From assembly GCF_963668515.1 (NCBI RefSeq), contig NZ_OY764865.1, positions 186,001-250,000 of the forward strand: DNA of 64,000 nt, given 5' to 3'. The DNA is from an uncultured Ilyobacter sp. (GTDB lineage Bacteria; Fusobacteriota; Fusobacteriia; Fusobacteriales; Fusobacteriaceae). Shown here piece by piece: positions 8,630 through 16,416 of the stretch. Every line of letters starts with the position of its first letter. Positions within the stretch are counted from its first letter, which is position 1. The notes below the pieces were generated by a model. The model made no database searches and was not told the origin of the DNA. It saw nothing but the letters and a program-made list of their open reading frames with translations. The translations under genes and the position numbers were made by a program.

Positions 8630-10153
8630 TTATTTCACTATAAGAGTTTCTCCTGTCATCTCTGCAGGTTTTTCTATGTTTAATATATCTAACATAGTTG
8701 GTGCCAGATCAGCTAATTTACCGTCTTTTACCTTAGCATTCTTATACTTGTTTGAAACAAGTAAGAAAGGTACATCGTTTGTTGTATGAGCCGTGAAAGG
8801 TACGTGAGTTGTAGGGTCTTCCATAAGATCTACGTTTCCATGGTCTGCCGTAACAAGAAGTGCCCCGTCTTTTTGGATTACCTTATCGGCTACCTTCCCT
8901 AGACATTCATCCACAACTTCTATAGCTTTCTTAGCAGCTTCGTAGACACCTGTATGTCCTACCATGTCAGGATTTGCAAGATTCACAACCACTACATCGT
9001 AAAGATCATTCTCAAGAGCCTCTACCAGCCCCTCAGTTACTTCATAAGCCGACATTTCAGGCTTAAGATCATATGTAGCAACCTTAGGTGATGGTACAAG
9101 CTTTCTCTCCTCGCCTTCATACTGCGCCTCTTTTCCCCCGTTAAAGAAGAAAGTTACATGAGCATACTTTTCAGTTTCAGCTGTTCTAAGCTGCTTAAGT
9201 CCGGCTCTAGATACAACTTCACCGAAAGTATTAATAAGCTCTTCATCTGTATAAACCACTGCAGCCTCTATACTAGAATCATACTGTCTCATACACGTAA
9301 ACTTAACACCGAGATACTCTCTTTCAAATCCTGTGAACTCTTTGTCATTTATAGCTCTAGTTATCTGTCTTGCCCTGTCTGGTCTGAAGTTGAAGTTGAT
9401 GAAAACATCTCCCTCTGAAAGTTGCGCTCCTTCTACAATAACACTCGGGATCACAAATTCATCTGTTTCTCCCTTGGCGTAGGCTGCTTCAACTGCAGAT
9501 TCTGCAGATTCTGCTTTTACCCCTTCTCCCTTAGCTATTGCGTCATATGCCAGCTTAGTTCTGTCCCAGTTTGTATCTCTATCCATAGAAAAATATCTTC
9601 CAGAAACAGTAGCAATCTTACCTACTCCGATATCTTTCATTTCATTTTCTAATGTCTTGGTATAACCTATAGCCGACTGAGGTGGTGTATCTCTTCCGTC
9701 TAGAAATGCGTGAACATATACTTTCTCAAGATTATACATCTTTGCCATTTTTATAAGCCCTACAAGGTGGTCTATATGAGAGTGCACACCTCCGTCTGAC
9801 AGAAGTCCTCCTAGATGAAGTGCCTTTCCACTCTCTTTCGCAGAAGAATAGGCCTCTTTCAAAATTTCATTTTCAAAAAACTCTCCATCTTTTATATCCT
9901 TACTTATTTTTACAAGGGGCTGATACACGACTCTCCCGGCCCCGATATTTAGATGCCCGACTTCGGAATTTCCCATCTGTCCTTCAGGAAGACCTACAGC
10001 CTCTCCTGATGCTTTCAGCCTTGAGTTAGGATATTCTGATATCAACTTATTGAATACTTTAGGATTTACTTCTCTGATGGCATTCTTTTGGTCTAAATTG
10101 TCGTTTAGCCCCCAACCATCTAAAACCATTAAAACTACGGGTTTTCTACTCAT
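8630..10153 (-). CDS. gpmI: 2,3-bisphosphoglycerate-independent phosphoglycerate mutase
   Basis: Glycolytic enzyme that interconverts 3- and 2-phosphoglycerate using a manganese-bound serine. The 507-residue protein has LDGWG near the N-terminus, the phosphoserine S63 in GNSEVGHLNIGAG, and the metal-binding TADHGN near residue 434. Length is standard. It lies 77 bp after tpiA on the same strand, so the two glycolytic genes probably form one transcript ended by a strong hairpin. Confidence 0.97.
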   Translation of the reverse strand: MSRKPVVLMVLDGWGLNDNLDQKNAIREVNPKVFNKLISEYPNSRLKASGEAVGLPEGQMGNSEVGHLNIGAGRVVYQPLVKISKDIKDGEFFENEILKEAYSSAKESGKALHLGGLLSDGGVHSHIDHLVGLIKMAKMYNLEKVYVHAFLDGRDTPPQSAIGYTKTLENEMKDIGVGKIATVSGRYFSMDRDTNWDRTKLAYDAIAKGEGVKAESAESAVEAAYAKGETDEFVIPSVIVEGAQLSEGDVFINFNFRPDRARQITRAINDKEFTGFEREYLGVKFTCMRQYDSSIEAAVVYTDEELINTFGEVVSRAGLKQLRTAETEKYAHVTFFFNGGKEAQYEGEERKLVPSPKVATYDLKPEMSAYEVTEGLVEALENDLYDVVVVNLANPDMVGHTGVYEAAKKAIEVVDECLGKVADKVIQKDGALLVTADHGNVDLMEDPTTHVPFTAHTTNDVPFLLVSNKYKNAKVKDGKLADLAPTMLDILNIEKPAEMTGETLIVK

Positions 10154-10230
10154 GATTCACCTCTCCTATTCAAGAATTAAGTGGTGCCATATTTTTTAAA
10201 ATACAACACCACTTTCTGGTTGGTTAAATA

Positions 10231-10989
10231 CTATTTAACTCCTGCTTCCACTATTTTAGAAAAACTAGAAGCTTCTAATGATGCTCCACCTACAAGTCCT
10301 CCGTCTATATCCGTCTGACCCATCAGCTCTGCAGCGTTGTCAGCCTTCATAGATCCTCCATACTGGATTGTGATCTCTTCTGCTACTTCTGCTCCAAACA
10401 TATCAGCTAAGAAGTTCCTTATAGCCTTATGAGTTTCCTGAGCCACTTCAGGAGTAGCTGTTTTACCAGTCCCTATAGCCCATACTGGTTCATAGGCTAT
10501 TACTACTTTTGCAGCTTCTTCAGCAGTAAGACCAGCCATCCCGCCTTGTAATTGCTTTTTGTTAACTTCGTCAGTCCTTCCACTTTCTCTGTCTTCTAAT
10601 TTTTCCCCTATACAAAGGATAGGAGTTAGTCCGTTTTTAAGAGCAGCTTTCACCTTTTCGTTTATGAATTCATCACACTCTTTGTAATATTCTCTTCTTT
10701 CAGAATGACCTAGAATTACATATTTAACCCCTATAGAAGTTAACATGCTTGGTGCTATCTCTCCTGTAAATGCACCAGATTCATTTGGGTTCATGTTTTG
10801 TGCAGCTATTTCGATGTTCGATCCCTCTACAGCTTTCACTGCATCTGAAAGTGCAGTAAAAGGTACACCTAAAACTATACCTACATTGCTCATTCCCTTT
10901 ACCAATTCTTTTAACTCTGTCAGCATCGCCACCGACTCTGAGTTTGTTTTGTTCATTTTCCAGTTTCCTGCTACGATTGTTCTTCTCAT
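10231..10989 (-). CDS. tpiA: Triosephosphate isomerase
   Basis: Interconverts dihydroxyacetone phosphate and glyceraldehyde-3-phosphate. It is a 252-residue TIM barrel with the N-terminal lysine in NWKMNK (K11), catalytic H95 (LGHSERR) and E167 (AYEPVWAIGTGK), and the phosphate-gripping GGSMK and GLVGGASL loops at the C-terminus. It is followed by gpmI, forming a lower-glycolysis pair. Confidence 0.98.
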   Translation of the reverse strand: MRRTIVAGNWKMNKTNSESVAMLTELKELVKGMSNVGIVLGVPFTALSDAVKAVEGSNIEIAAQNMNPNESGAFTGEIAPSMLTSIGVKYVILGHSERREYYKECDEFINEKVKAALKNGLTPILCIGEKLEDRESGRTDEVNKKQLQGGMAGLTAEEAAKVVIAYEPVWAIGTGKTATPEVAQETHKAIRNFLADMFGAEVAEEITIQYGGSMKADNAAELMGQTDIDGGLVGGASLEASSFSKIVEAGVK

Positions 10990-11025
10990 TAATATACCCC
11001 CTAATAATTATAACTTCTCAAAGAA

Positions 11026-11054
11026 ATTCTAACACATTCAATGGCTTTTTTCAA
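11026..11054 (-). promoter_or_regulatory. Promoter of tpiA
   Basis: Minus strand TTGAAA (11054-11049), 17-bp spacer, TAGAAT (11031-11026), about 37 bp upstream of tpiA. The rest of the 323-bp gap up to 11312 is A/T-rich. Apart from a short GGT/ACC hairpin next to the following gene's stop codon (about 11292-11310), I see nothing in it. Confidence 0.7.
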
Positions 11055-11312
11055 TTTATGCATATGATTATATTTTAACCCCATTGTGTTCTATTTTTAC
11101 TATTTAAATGGATATCGGCATTTTTCTCCCAAAATAGAGGTTTGAACTATACCCGCCCTTAGCAAGATATTCTATATATCTGCAAGGTATAAAAATAGAT
11201 TTTATCTGAAACCTTTTTTTCATATTTCTGTAGTCTTTCTAAGGTTTAAAGCTTTATTTAGTGATAAGTCTATCCTATTGCAAAAAAATTATGAGTGGTA
11301 AAAACCACCCAT

Positions 11313-11924
11313 TTATGCAAATTTTCTATCTCTCATCTCTTCTTTCAGGATGTTTTCATAATATCCCTCTATATTTTCTTTTAGCTCCATCAAAAGGTCG
11401 CTCATTTCATATTCGAGGATCTCCTGCAGGGTATAGGTGTCTTTTGACTCCATCGCCTGGGATATGCTGCTCATGCACCCGTCATAGTCCTCTATTATAG
11501 CGTCAAAATCTTCATACAAAAGATCTAGTGCTGTATTTTCCTTTATAGACATAAGGATGTTGTATATCCAGTCCAGTCCCGCCACCACTTCAAAGGAGAC
11601 ACTGATCATCCTTAGGTCATTCTCTACTTCCATCTCAAGATCTAGGAGATCTATGGTCTCGAAATATTTTTCAATGTAAATTTCCATATCGGAAATGGCC
11701 TCTAATATTATGGATTTAGGGCTCTTTGTTAGAATTTCAACAACTTTTATTTTTTCTCCCCCCACCATGTTATTTTCAGCCAGTAGCTCTCCGTTTACAT
11801 AGATGTTATAGAGCATTTTACCCTCTTTTTCCAGCAATCTATTGACCTCTTCTATTACCAGTCCTAGAGTTTTAAAATCTTTTTTTTCAAAATCTATTTT
11901 TTTATTATCTATCAATATATCCAT
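11313..11924 (-). CDS. Hypothetical protein after comF
   Basis: I do not recognise this family. The start at ATG 11924 is chosen because GGGAG lies eight bases upstream; an in-frame ATG at 11939 is less well placed. The 203-residue product is acidic. Its N-terminal ~75 residues look like a small beta-rich module (IDNKKIDFEKKDFKTLG, then YVNGELLAENN). The rest is predicted mostly helical with many Glu/Asp residues, ending KEEMRDRKFA. There is no signal peptide, membrane segment or cysteine pair. It begins 15 bp after comF and is probably cotranscribed with it. Confidence 0.75.
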   Translation of the reverse strand: MDILIDNKKIDFEKKDFKTLGLVIEEVNRLLEKEGKMLYNIYVNGELLAENNMVGGEKIKVVEILTKSPKSIILEAISDMEIYIEKYFETIDLLDLEMEVENDLRMISVSFEVVAGLDWIYNILMSIKENTALDLLYEDFDAIIEDYDGCMSSISQAMESKDTYTLQEILEYEMSDLLMELKENIEGYYENILKEEMRDRKFA

Positions 11925-11939
11925 AATATTTACTCCCAT

Positions 11940-12590
11940 CTAAAAAGATACCTTGTTATTCACTGCTGTTTTAGCTGCTGCTAAAGAGAAAACCAAAATC
12001 TTTTTAGGCTCCCCGCAGGATTTTAAAATTTTTGTAAGCTCTCTTACTGTACTTCCTGTGGTAACTATGTCATCTATCACGAGAATCCTTTTCCCACGAA
12101 CCTTCAAGCTGCCTTCAAAACTATTTTTTATATTTTCTTTCCTCAGTTCTTCGTCAAGCAACTGGTGCATTGGTCTTGTATTTTTAACTCTTTTAACAGA
12201 TTCATAGGGTATATCCAAATATTCTAAAATATCTTCTACCTGATTAAATCCTCTTTCTCGTTTCCTTTTTATGCTTATAGGTACAGGCAGCACAATATCT
12301 ATTTTTTCAAACTTTATAATCTCTCTCAGATATTTTCCAGTTAAATCTCCCAAAATTTGGCTTATATATCTCCTGTTCTGAAGTTTAAAAAAACCAATCA
12401 GTCTTTTTATATCTCTGTCATAATCAAAAATATAATAAAAATTTCCAGCGTTTCTAAGTGATATTTTCCTCTCCAATTTCTTATAACATTTGTGACAAAG
12501 ATACCTGTACTTTTTTTCAGATTTTTCACCACATAAAATACAGCTATTTGAAAAGAAAAAATCTCTAATATTCAGGTTTAAGCTCTTCAT
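11940..12590 (-). CDS. comF: ComF-family phosphoribosyltransferase-like protein
   Basis: Family linked to DNA uptake, though its biochemical role is poorly known. The 216-residue protein has a four-cysteine zinc-finger at the N-terminus (CILCG, then CHKCYKK) and a C-terminal type I PRTase fold with the PRPP-binding loop ILVIDDIVTTGST. The start used is ATG 12590 (MKSLNLNIRDFF); a longer frame to 12671 adds a segment unlike the family. Its start overlaps the 3' end of the zinc-ribbon gene upstream, so the two are probably translationally coupled. Confidence 0.9.
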   Translation of the reverse strand: MKSLNLNIRDFFFSNSCILCGEKSEKKYRYLCHKCYKKLERKISLRNAGNFYYIFDYDRDIKRLIGFFKLQNRRYISQILGDLTGKYLREIIKFEKIDIVLPVPISIKRKRERGFNQVEDILEYLDIPYESVKRVKNTRPMHQLLDEELRKENIKNSFEGSLKVRGKRILVIDDIVTTGSTVRELTKILKSCGEPKKILVFSLAAAKTAVNNKVSF

Positions 12591-12756
12591 CCTTATCCAA
12601 CACCTTTGCAGAATACATCTCAGTGTAGCCACAGTTGAGACATATCTTGAGATAATATGTACCAAGCTCAAGTTTCAATCCAGGCGTTTTTTCTGCACAA
12701 AATGTTGTCCTCACTTGATATTTTTCATTGCCGCATTTAAGACATTTAAAATCCAA
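12565..12756 (-). CDS. Zinc-ribbon protein (DUF2082-like)
   Basis: A 63-residue protein with two CxxC knuckles, CLKCGNEKY near the N-terminus and CLNCGYTEMY in the middle, separated by a beta-hairpin region. This resembles the small nucleic-acid-binding zinc-ribbon proteins of DUF2082. Its start overlaps yraN and its end overlaps comF, placing it inside an overlapping four-gene cluster of DNA-related genes. Function is unknown. Confidence 0.8.
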   Translation of the reverse strand: MDFKCLKCGNEKYQVRTTFCAEKTPGLKLELGTYYLKICLNCGYTEMYSAKVLDKDEELKPEY

Positions 12757-13105
12757 TATTATCCCCCCAAATTACATTTCTATTCCATATAAGCTCTTCC
12801 CTATTGAAACTTATAAGGTCAAATCTAAACTCTGCATCCTTTAGATTTTTTTCCTGGATATATTTCATTGCAGTCAGGTATATCCTTCTTTGTTTTCTTG
12901 CATCTACAGAATCTATTCCACTTCCAAATCTATTGCTTTTTCTATATTTAACCTCCACAAAAATAGTGAGTTTATTTTTCTCCACTATAATATCTATCTC
13001 CCCGTACTTACTCCGAAAATTTTTGTCAAGGAGAGTATATCCCTGCTTTTTTAAAAATTCAAGTGCCTTAGCCTCATATATATCGCCCTTTTCCCTGTTA
13101 TGCAT
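12746..13105 (-). CDS. yraN: YraN/UPF0102 endonuclease-like protein
   Basis: UPF0102 family, a Holliday-junction-resolvase-like nuclease fold of unproven function. The 119-residue protein shows the conserved KGDIYEAKALEFLKKQGY start, the core YGEIDIIVEKN and FVEVKYRKS, where D, E and K match the PD-(D/E)XK site. The neighbour upstream is rnhB, the usual partner of this family. It overlaps the zinc-ribbon gene by 11 bp. Confidence 0.93.
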   Translation of the reverse strand: MHNREKGDIYEAKALEFLKKQGYTLLDKNFRSKYGEIDIIVEKNKLTIFVEVKYRKSNRFGSGIDSVDARKQRRIYLTAMKYIQEKNLKDAEFRFDLISFNREELIWNRNVIWGDNIGF

Positions 13106-13184
13106 ACAATTTCAGCCCCTTAATATTACAAGGATATTCTTTTATAAATTATATACTATTTAACCATGTATTTCAAATAATCTG

Positions 13185-13796
13185 CTAAAAAAGAGTGGGC
13201 TTCAGTATATTTCCTAGAAAACTTTTTCTGTGACACTGACAGGCTCCATTTTTAAGTACAGCTTCCCTGTGCTGTTTTGTTCCATAGCCTTTATGTTTTG
13301 CAAATCCATATTCAGGATATTTTTCATCATACTTCACCATGATCTTGTCTCTTGTCACCTTTGCAATTATAGATGCCGCCGCTATAGCCAGACTTTTCCC
13401 ATCTCCTTTTATTATAGGGATTTGTTTGCCATTATACTCTCTTATTTTGTGATTACCATCGATCAGAGCATTTTCAAAAGATATCCCTTCTTCTGTAATA
13501 TCCTCTATAGCCTTCCTCATCCCCATAAATGTTGCGTTTAAAATATTATAGCTGTCTATATCTTTTTCACTTATGATCCCTACTCCCACATGGCAGTTTT
13601 CAATTATAACATCGAAAAGAAGCTCTCTTTTTTTCTCACTTAATTTTTTAGAATCATTTATCATATCAAATTCTTTTACATATTTTTTTATCTTTACAGC
13701 TGCTGCTACTACTGGTCCTGCAAGGGGCCCTCTCCCTGCCTCGTCCACACCTATTATATCACCGTATTCCATGTCAAACTCATACATACTGTTCAA
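13185..13796 (-). CDS. rnhB: Ribonuclease HII
   Basis: Removes ribonucleotides and RNA-DNA hybrids from DNA. The 203-residue protein has the D-E pair in GVDEAGRGPLAGPVVAAA, the later ALIDGN aspartate, and IAKVTRDKIM. These give the four acidic catalytic residues of RNase HII. The order rluD-like, rnhB, yraN on one strand with gaps of only 11-80 bp suggests one operon. Confidence 0.96.
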   Translation of the reverse strand: MNSMYEFDMEYGDIIGVDEAGRGPLAGPVVAAAVKIKKYVKEFDMINDSKKLSEKKRELLFDVIIENCHVGVGIISEKDIDSYNILNATFMGMRKAIEDITEEGISFENALIDGNHKIREYNGKQIPIIKGDGKSLAIAAASIIAKVTRDKIMVKYDEKYPEYGFAKHKGYGTKQHREAVLKNGACQCHRKSFLGNILKPTLF

Positions 13797-13807
13797 GTGG
13801 ATTCCCC

Positions 13808-14749
13808 CTAAATATTTACTTTATTAATATCCAAGCCTGTTTTTTTTGCTGCATTTTTAAAATCTTCAGGTATCTCCCCAAATACTGTCATCTTTTCTCC
13901 GCTTAAAGGATGGTGAAATTCTAGCCTGTAAGCGTGAAGCATCTGTCTTTTGCATATTTTACTAGGCTTACCATAGACCTCGTCTCCCAGTATAGGATGG
14001 TTCATATTTTTCATATGAACTCTTATCTGGTGGGTTCTTCCGGTCTCTATATTCACCTCTACAAGGGAAAAATCACCAGCCTCGTCTAAAACCCTGTAAT
14101 TTGAAATCGCATTTTTACCATTTTTCTGAACTACCGCCATTGTTTTTCTGTCCTTGGGATTTCTTCCTATAAGGGTCTCTATTCTTCCCTCTTTTTCAGA
14201 AAATATCCCCTTACATATGCAGATATAAGTTTTTGAAATATCTTTATTTTTAAACATATCCGATAATTTCAGATGTGCAGAATCGTTTTTTGCTATTACT
14301 ATAAGGCCGCTGGTATTTTTATCTAGTCTGTGAACAATCCCTGGTCTTATTATTCCGTTTATGTTAGACAGGTCTTTTACATGGTACATAAGGGCGTTTA
14401 CTAGGGTTCCAGAATAATTACCCGGAGCAGGATGGACAACCATATCCGGGTCTTTGTTTATTATTATGAGGTCCCTGTCTTCATAAACCTTCTCTATGGG
14501 GATGTCTTCAGATTCTATGTCCAATACCTCATCCTCAGGTATCCTCACAAGAACCTTTTCATTCCCTTTTAATTTATTTCCACTCTTAACCTTTTCTTTT
14601 CCGTCTATAATTATATCTCTTTGCTCTATCAGCTTCTGAATATAGGATCGTGTCAGGTAATCAAAAGATTCATTTACAAAGGCATCCAACCTTTTCCCTC
14701 TATCGCTGTTCTCTGCATAAAGAGTCTCTTGCTCCTTATAGTTTTTCAT
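13808..14749 (-). CDS. RluD-type pseudouridine synthase
   Basis: Converts uridines in 23S rRNA to pseudouridine. The 313-residue protein has an N-terminal S4 RNA-binding domain (about residues 15-75) and the RluA/RluD catalytic motif GIVHRLDKNTSGL with its nucleophilic aspartate, followed by GRTHQIRVHM. Its length and S4 domain fit RluD more than RluA or RluC, but the exact target site cannot be read from sequence. First gene of the rnhB-yraN-comF group. Confidence 0.93.
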   Translation of the reverse strand: MKNYKEQETLYAENSDRGKRLDAFVNESFDYLTRSYIQKLIEQRDIIIDGKEKVKSGNKLKGNEKVLVRIPEDEVLDIESEDIPIEKVYEDRDLIIINKDPDMVVHPAPGNYSGTLVNALMYHVKDLSNINGIIRPGIVHRLDKNTSGLIVIAKNDSAHLKLSDMFKNKDISKTYICICKGIFSEKEGRIETLIGRNPKDRKTMAVVQKNGKNAISNYRVLDEAGDFSLVEVNIETGRTHQIRVHMKNMNHPILGDEVYGKPSKICKRQMLHAYRLEFHHPLSGEKMTVFGEIPEDFKNAAKKTGLDINKVNI

Positions 14750-14870
14750 TGTTCACCTCTTTACTTTTATAAGAATTTAGTTTATTATAATCTGATAATG
14801 CTAATTTTATGATAGGTTTTTTTAATCTTGCTTACTTTTAACCATAATCAACGTCAGGAGAATATCAACA

Positions 14871-15587
14871 ATGGTCAGATTAAACAATTATATCATTAAA
14901 CTTTTAAAAAATAAACTTAATAGAACAGATATATACAAGAGTAAGCTCATACTTTTAAATAAGGGAAAGTTTGCAAATGCCTATGTTTTTAGATATTCTC
15001 AGGGAAATACAGATCTCACAATAAAGGATTTTTCCCACTGCCCGTGGCCTGTGAGAATAACTATCGGAATAGTTATGGCAAAATTTGAATACGAGACACT
15101 CAAACTCCTAGAAGGTACTCCAGGTGTCACTTCAGAAGCCTTTCTCCTGGGAAGATACACAGTGGCTTTTTCTTATGTCAAAGGAACTCCCTTAGCTGAG
15201 ATTCAAAAGAAGGATATTAAACTCCCTAAGGAATTTTTTATAGAATTAGAAAAAAGAATCCGGGAGATACACAAGAAAAACCTTGTACACTTAGACTTGA
15301 GAAACTTGGGAAACATTATAAAAGGAGAAGACGGGAACCCCTATATAATCGACTTCCAGTCTAGTCTCGGCACAAAATATCTCCCAAAAAAATTTAGAAA
15401 AATACTAGAGGATTCTGATATTTCTGGAGTTTATAAATCCTGGAATCTGATTTGTTCAGAAAAACTTGACCCAGAAAAAGAAAAATTCCTTGAAAATTTC
15501 AACAAGATAAGAAAAATCTGGATTTTCAAAGGATATCCACTGCAAAGAGCCATAAGAAAAATAAAAAGAAAAATATATAAAATTTAA
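14871..15587 (+). CDS. Kinase-fold phosphotransferase, possibly a LPS-core kinase
   Basis: A 238-residue protein with a minimal protein-kinase-like fold: an ATP-binding lysine K52 in LTIKDF, the catalytic loop HLDLRNLGN (140-148; D142 as base, N148 as metal ligand), and the metal-binding D161 in IIDFQSS. The arrangement recalls the small kinases that phosphorylate heptose or Kdo in lipopolysaccharide (RfaP/KdkA type) and RIO-like kinases. It is a lone plus-strand gene between two minus-strand groups and ends in a good terminator. Substrate is not determinable from sequence; an LPS role is only inferred, from the Kdo genes elsewhere in the window. Confidence 0.8.
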   Translation: MVRLNNYIIKLLKNKLNRTDIYKSKLILLNKGKFANAYVFRYSQGNTDLTIKDFSHCPWPVRITIGIVMAKFEYETLKLLEGTPGVTSEAFLLGRYTVAFSYVKGTPLAEIQKKDIKLPKEFFIELEKRIREIHKKNLVHLDLRNLGNIIKGEDGNPYIIDFQSSLGTKYLPKKFRKILEDSDISGVYKSWNLICSEKLDPEKEKFLENFNKIRKIWIFKGYPLQRAIRKIKRKIYKI

Positions 15588-15597
15588 GAATAAGCCT

Positions 15598-15636
15598 AAA
15601 GACCCAGTTTTAATTTTAGAGACTGGGTCTTTTAAT
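15598..15636 (+). terminator. Terminator after the kinase-like gene
   Basis: Inverted repeat AAAGACCCAGT / ACTGGGTCTTT (11 bp) with a 13-base A/T-rich loop and a short T-run, ten bases after the stop codon. Confidence 0.85.
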
Positions 15637-15674
15637 TTTCAATTTTTATCTTCCACATCATAAATTGCAACAAA

Positions 15675-15699
15675 CAAAAAGCCCCTGAATTTCAGAGGC
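15675..15699 (-). terminator. Terminator after the rubrerythrin gene
   Basis: On the minus strand GCCTCTGAA and TTCAGGGGC form a 9-bp stem with one G-T pair, followed by TTTTTG, about 15 bp after the rubrerythrin stop. Confidence 0.85.
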
Positions 15700-15714
15700 A
15701 CTGTTAAATAAAAT

Positions 15715-16266
15715 TTATTTTTTTGTGAAATATCTTTCAAGAAGACCTTTAAATGCTTTTCCGTGTCTAGCTTCATCTTTTGCCATCTCATGCACTGTAT
15801 CGTGAATAGCGTCAAATCCAAGTTGTTTTGCTCTTTTAGCTATATCAAATTTACCTGAGGTTGCTCCGTATTCAGCTTCTACCCTTCTTCTAAGGTTTTC
15901 TTCCGTTGAGTCAGTAATTACCTCTCCCAAAAGTTCTGCAAATTTAGCAGCATGTTCAGCCTCTTCAAAAGCGATTCTTTTGTAAGCCTCTGCCACTTCT
16001 GGGTACCCCTCTCTGTCTGCAACTCTCGACATAGCAAGATACATTCCTACTTCTGTACACTCTCCAGAAAAATGGGCTCTTAGATCCCCTATAATCTGCT
16101 CGTCACCACAGGCGAGGCCCTCTCCTAAAATATGTTCAGTTGCCCAAACCATCTCTCCAGTTTCTTTTATCTCTTCAAATTTATCTTTTCCCGCCCTACA
16201 TACAGGGCATACCTCTATACCTGCGTCTAAAACCTCTCCACATACTGTACATCTAAATTTTGACAT
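15715..16266 (-). CDS. Reverse rubrerythrin (N-terminal rubredoxin domain)
   Basis: Peroxide-detoxifying di-iron protein of anaerobes. The 183-residue sequence begins with a rubredoxin-type iron site (CTVCG at 6-10 and CPVCRAG), ahead of a ferritin-like four-helix domain with ExxH motifs ([10 protein letters not shown] and [10 protein letters not shown]) that bind the di-iron centre. The rubredoxin domain precedes the di-iron domain, the reverse of classical rubrerythrin. It stands alone, with a near-perfect promoter containing an inverted repeat upstream and its own terminator, consistent with stress regulation. Confidence 0.94.
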   Translation of the reverse strand: MSKFRCTVCGEVLDAGIEVCPVCRAGKDKFEEIKETGEMVWATEHILGEGLACGDEQIIGDLRAHFSGECTEVGMYLAMSRVADREGYPEVAEAYKRIAFEEAEHAAKFAELLGEVITDSTEENLRRRVEAEYGATSGKFDIAKRAKQLGFDAIHDTVHEMAKDEARHGKAFKGLLERYFTKK

Positions 16267-16326
16267 TGTATCCTCCCTTTCTATTTTTCATTTTTGTTAT
16301 CATTACATTTTTGTGTTCATGTCAGA

Positions 16327-16355
16327 ATTATATCCTTGGATATACTTTTTGTCAA
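16327..16355 (-). promoter_or_regulatory. Rubrerythrin promoter with overlapping inverted repeat
   Basis: Minus strand TTGACA (16355-16350), exactly 17 bp, TATAAT (16332-16327): consensus in both boxes. The spacer and -10 box contain the inverted repeat TATATCC-AA-GGATATA (16344-16329). A repressor bound there would block RNA polymerase, which makes it a candidate operator for a peroxide- or redox-sensing regulator. The regulator itself is not identified. Confidence 0.85.
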
Positions 16356-16376
16356 TAGATTTTTTTAATTTTATAC

Positions 16377-16410
16377 AAAAAAAACGAGAAAGCTCTGCTC
16401 ACTCGTTTTT
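16377..16410 (-). terminator. Terminator after the antiporter gene
   Basis: Stem of AACGAG and CTCGTT with a longer imperfect interior, followed on the minus strand by a run of T residues, directly after the antiporter stop codon. Confidence 0.75.
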
Positions 16411-16416
16411 ATGCAA

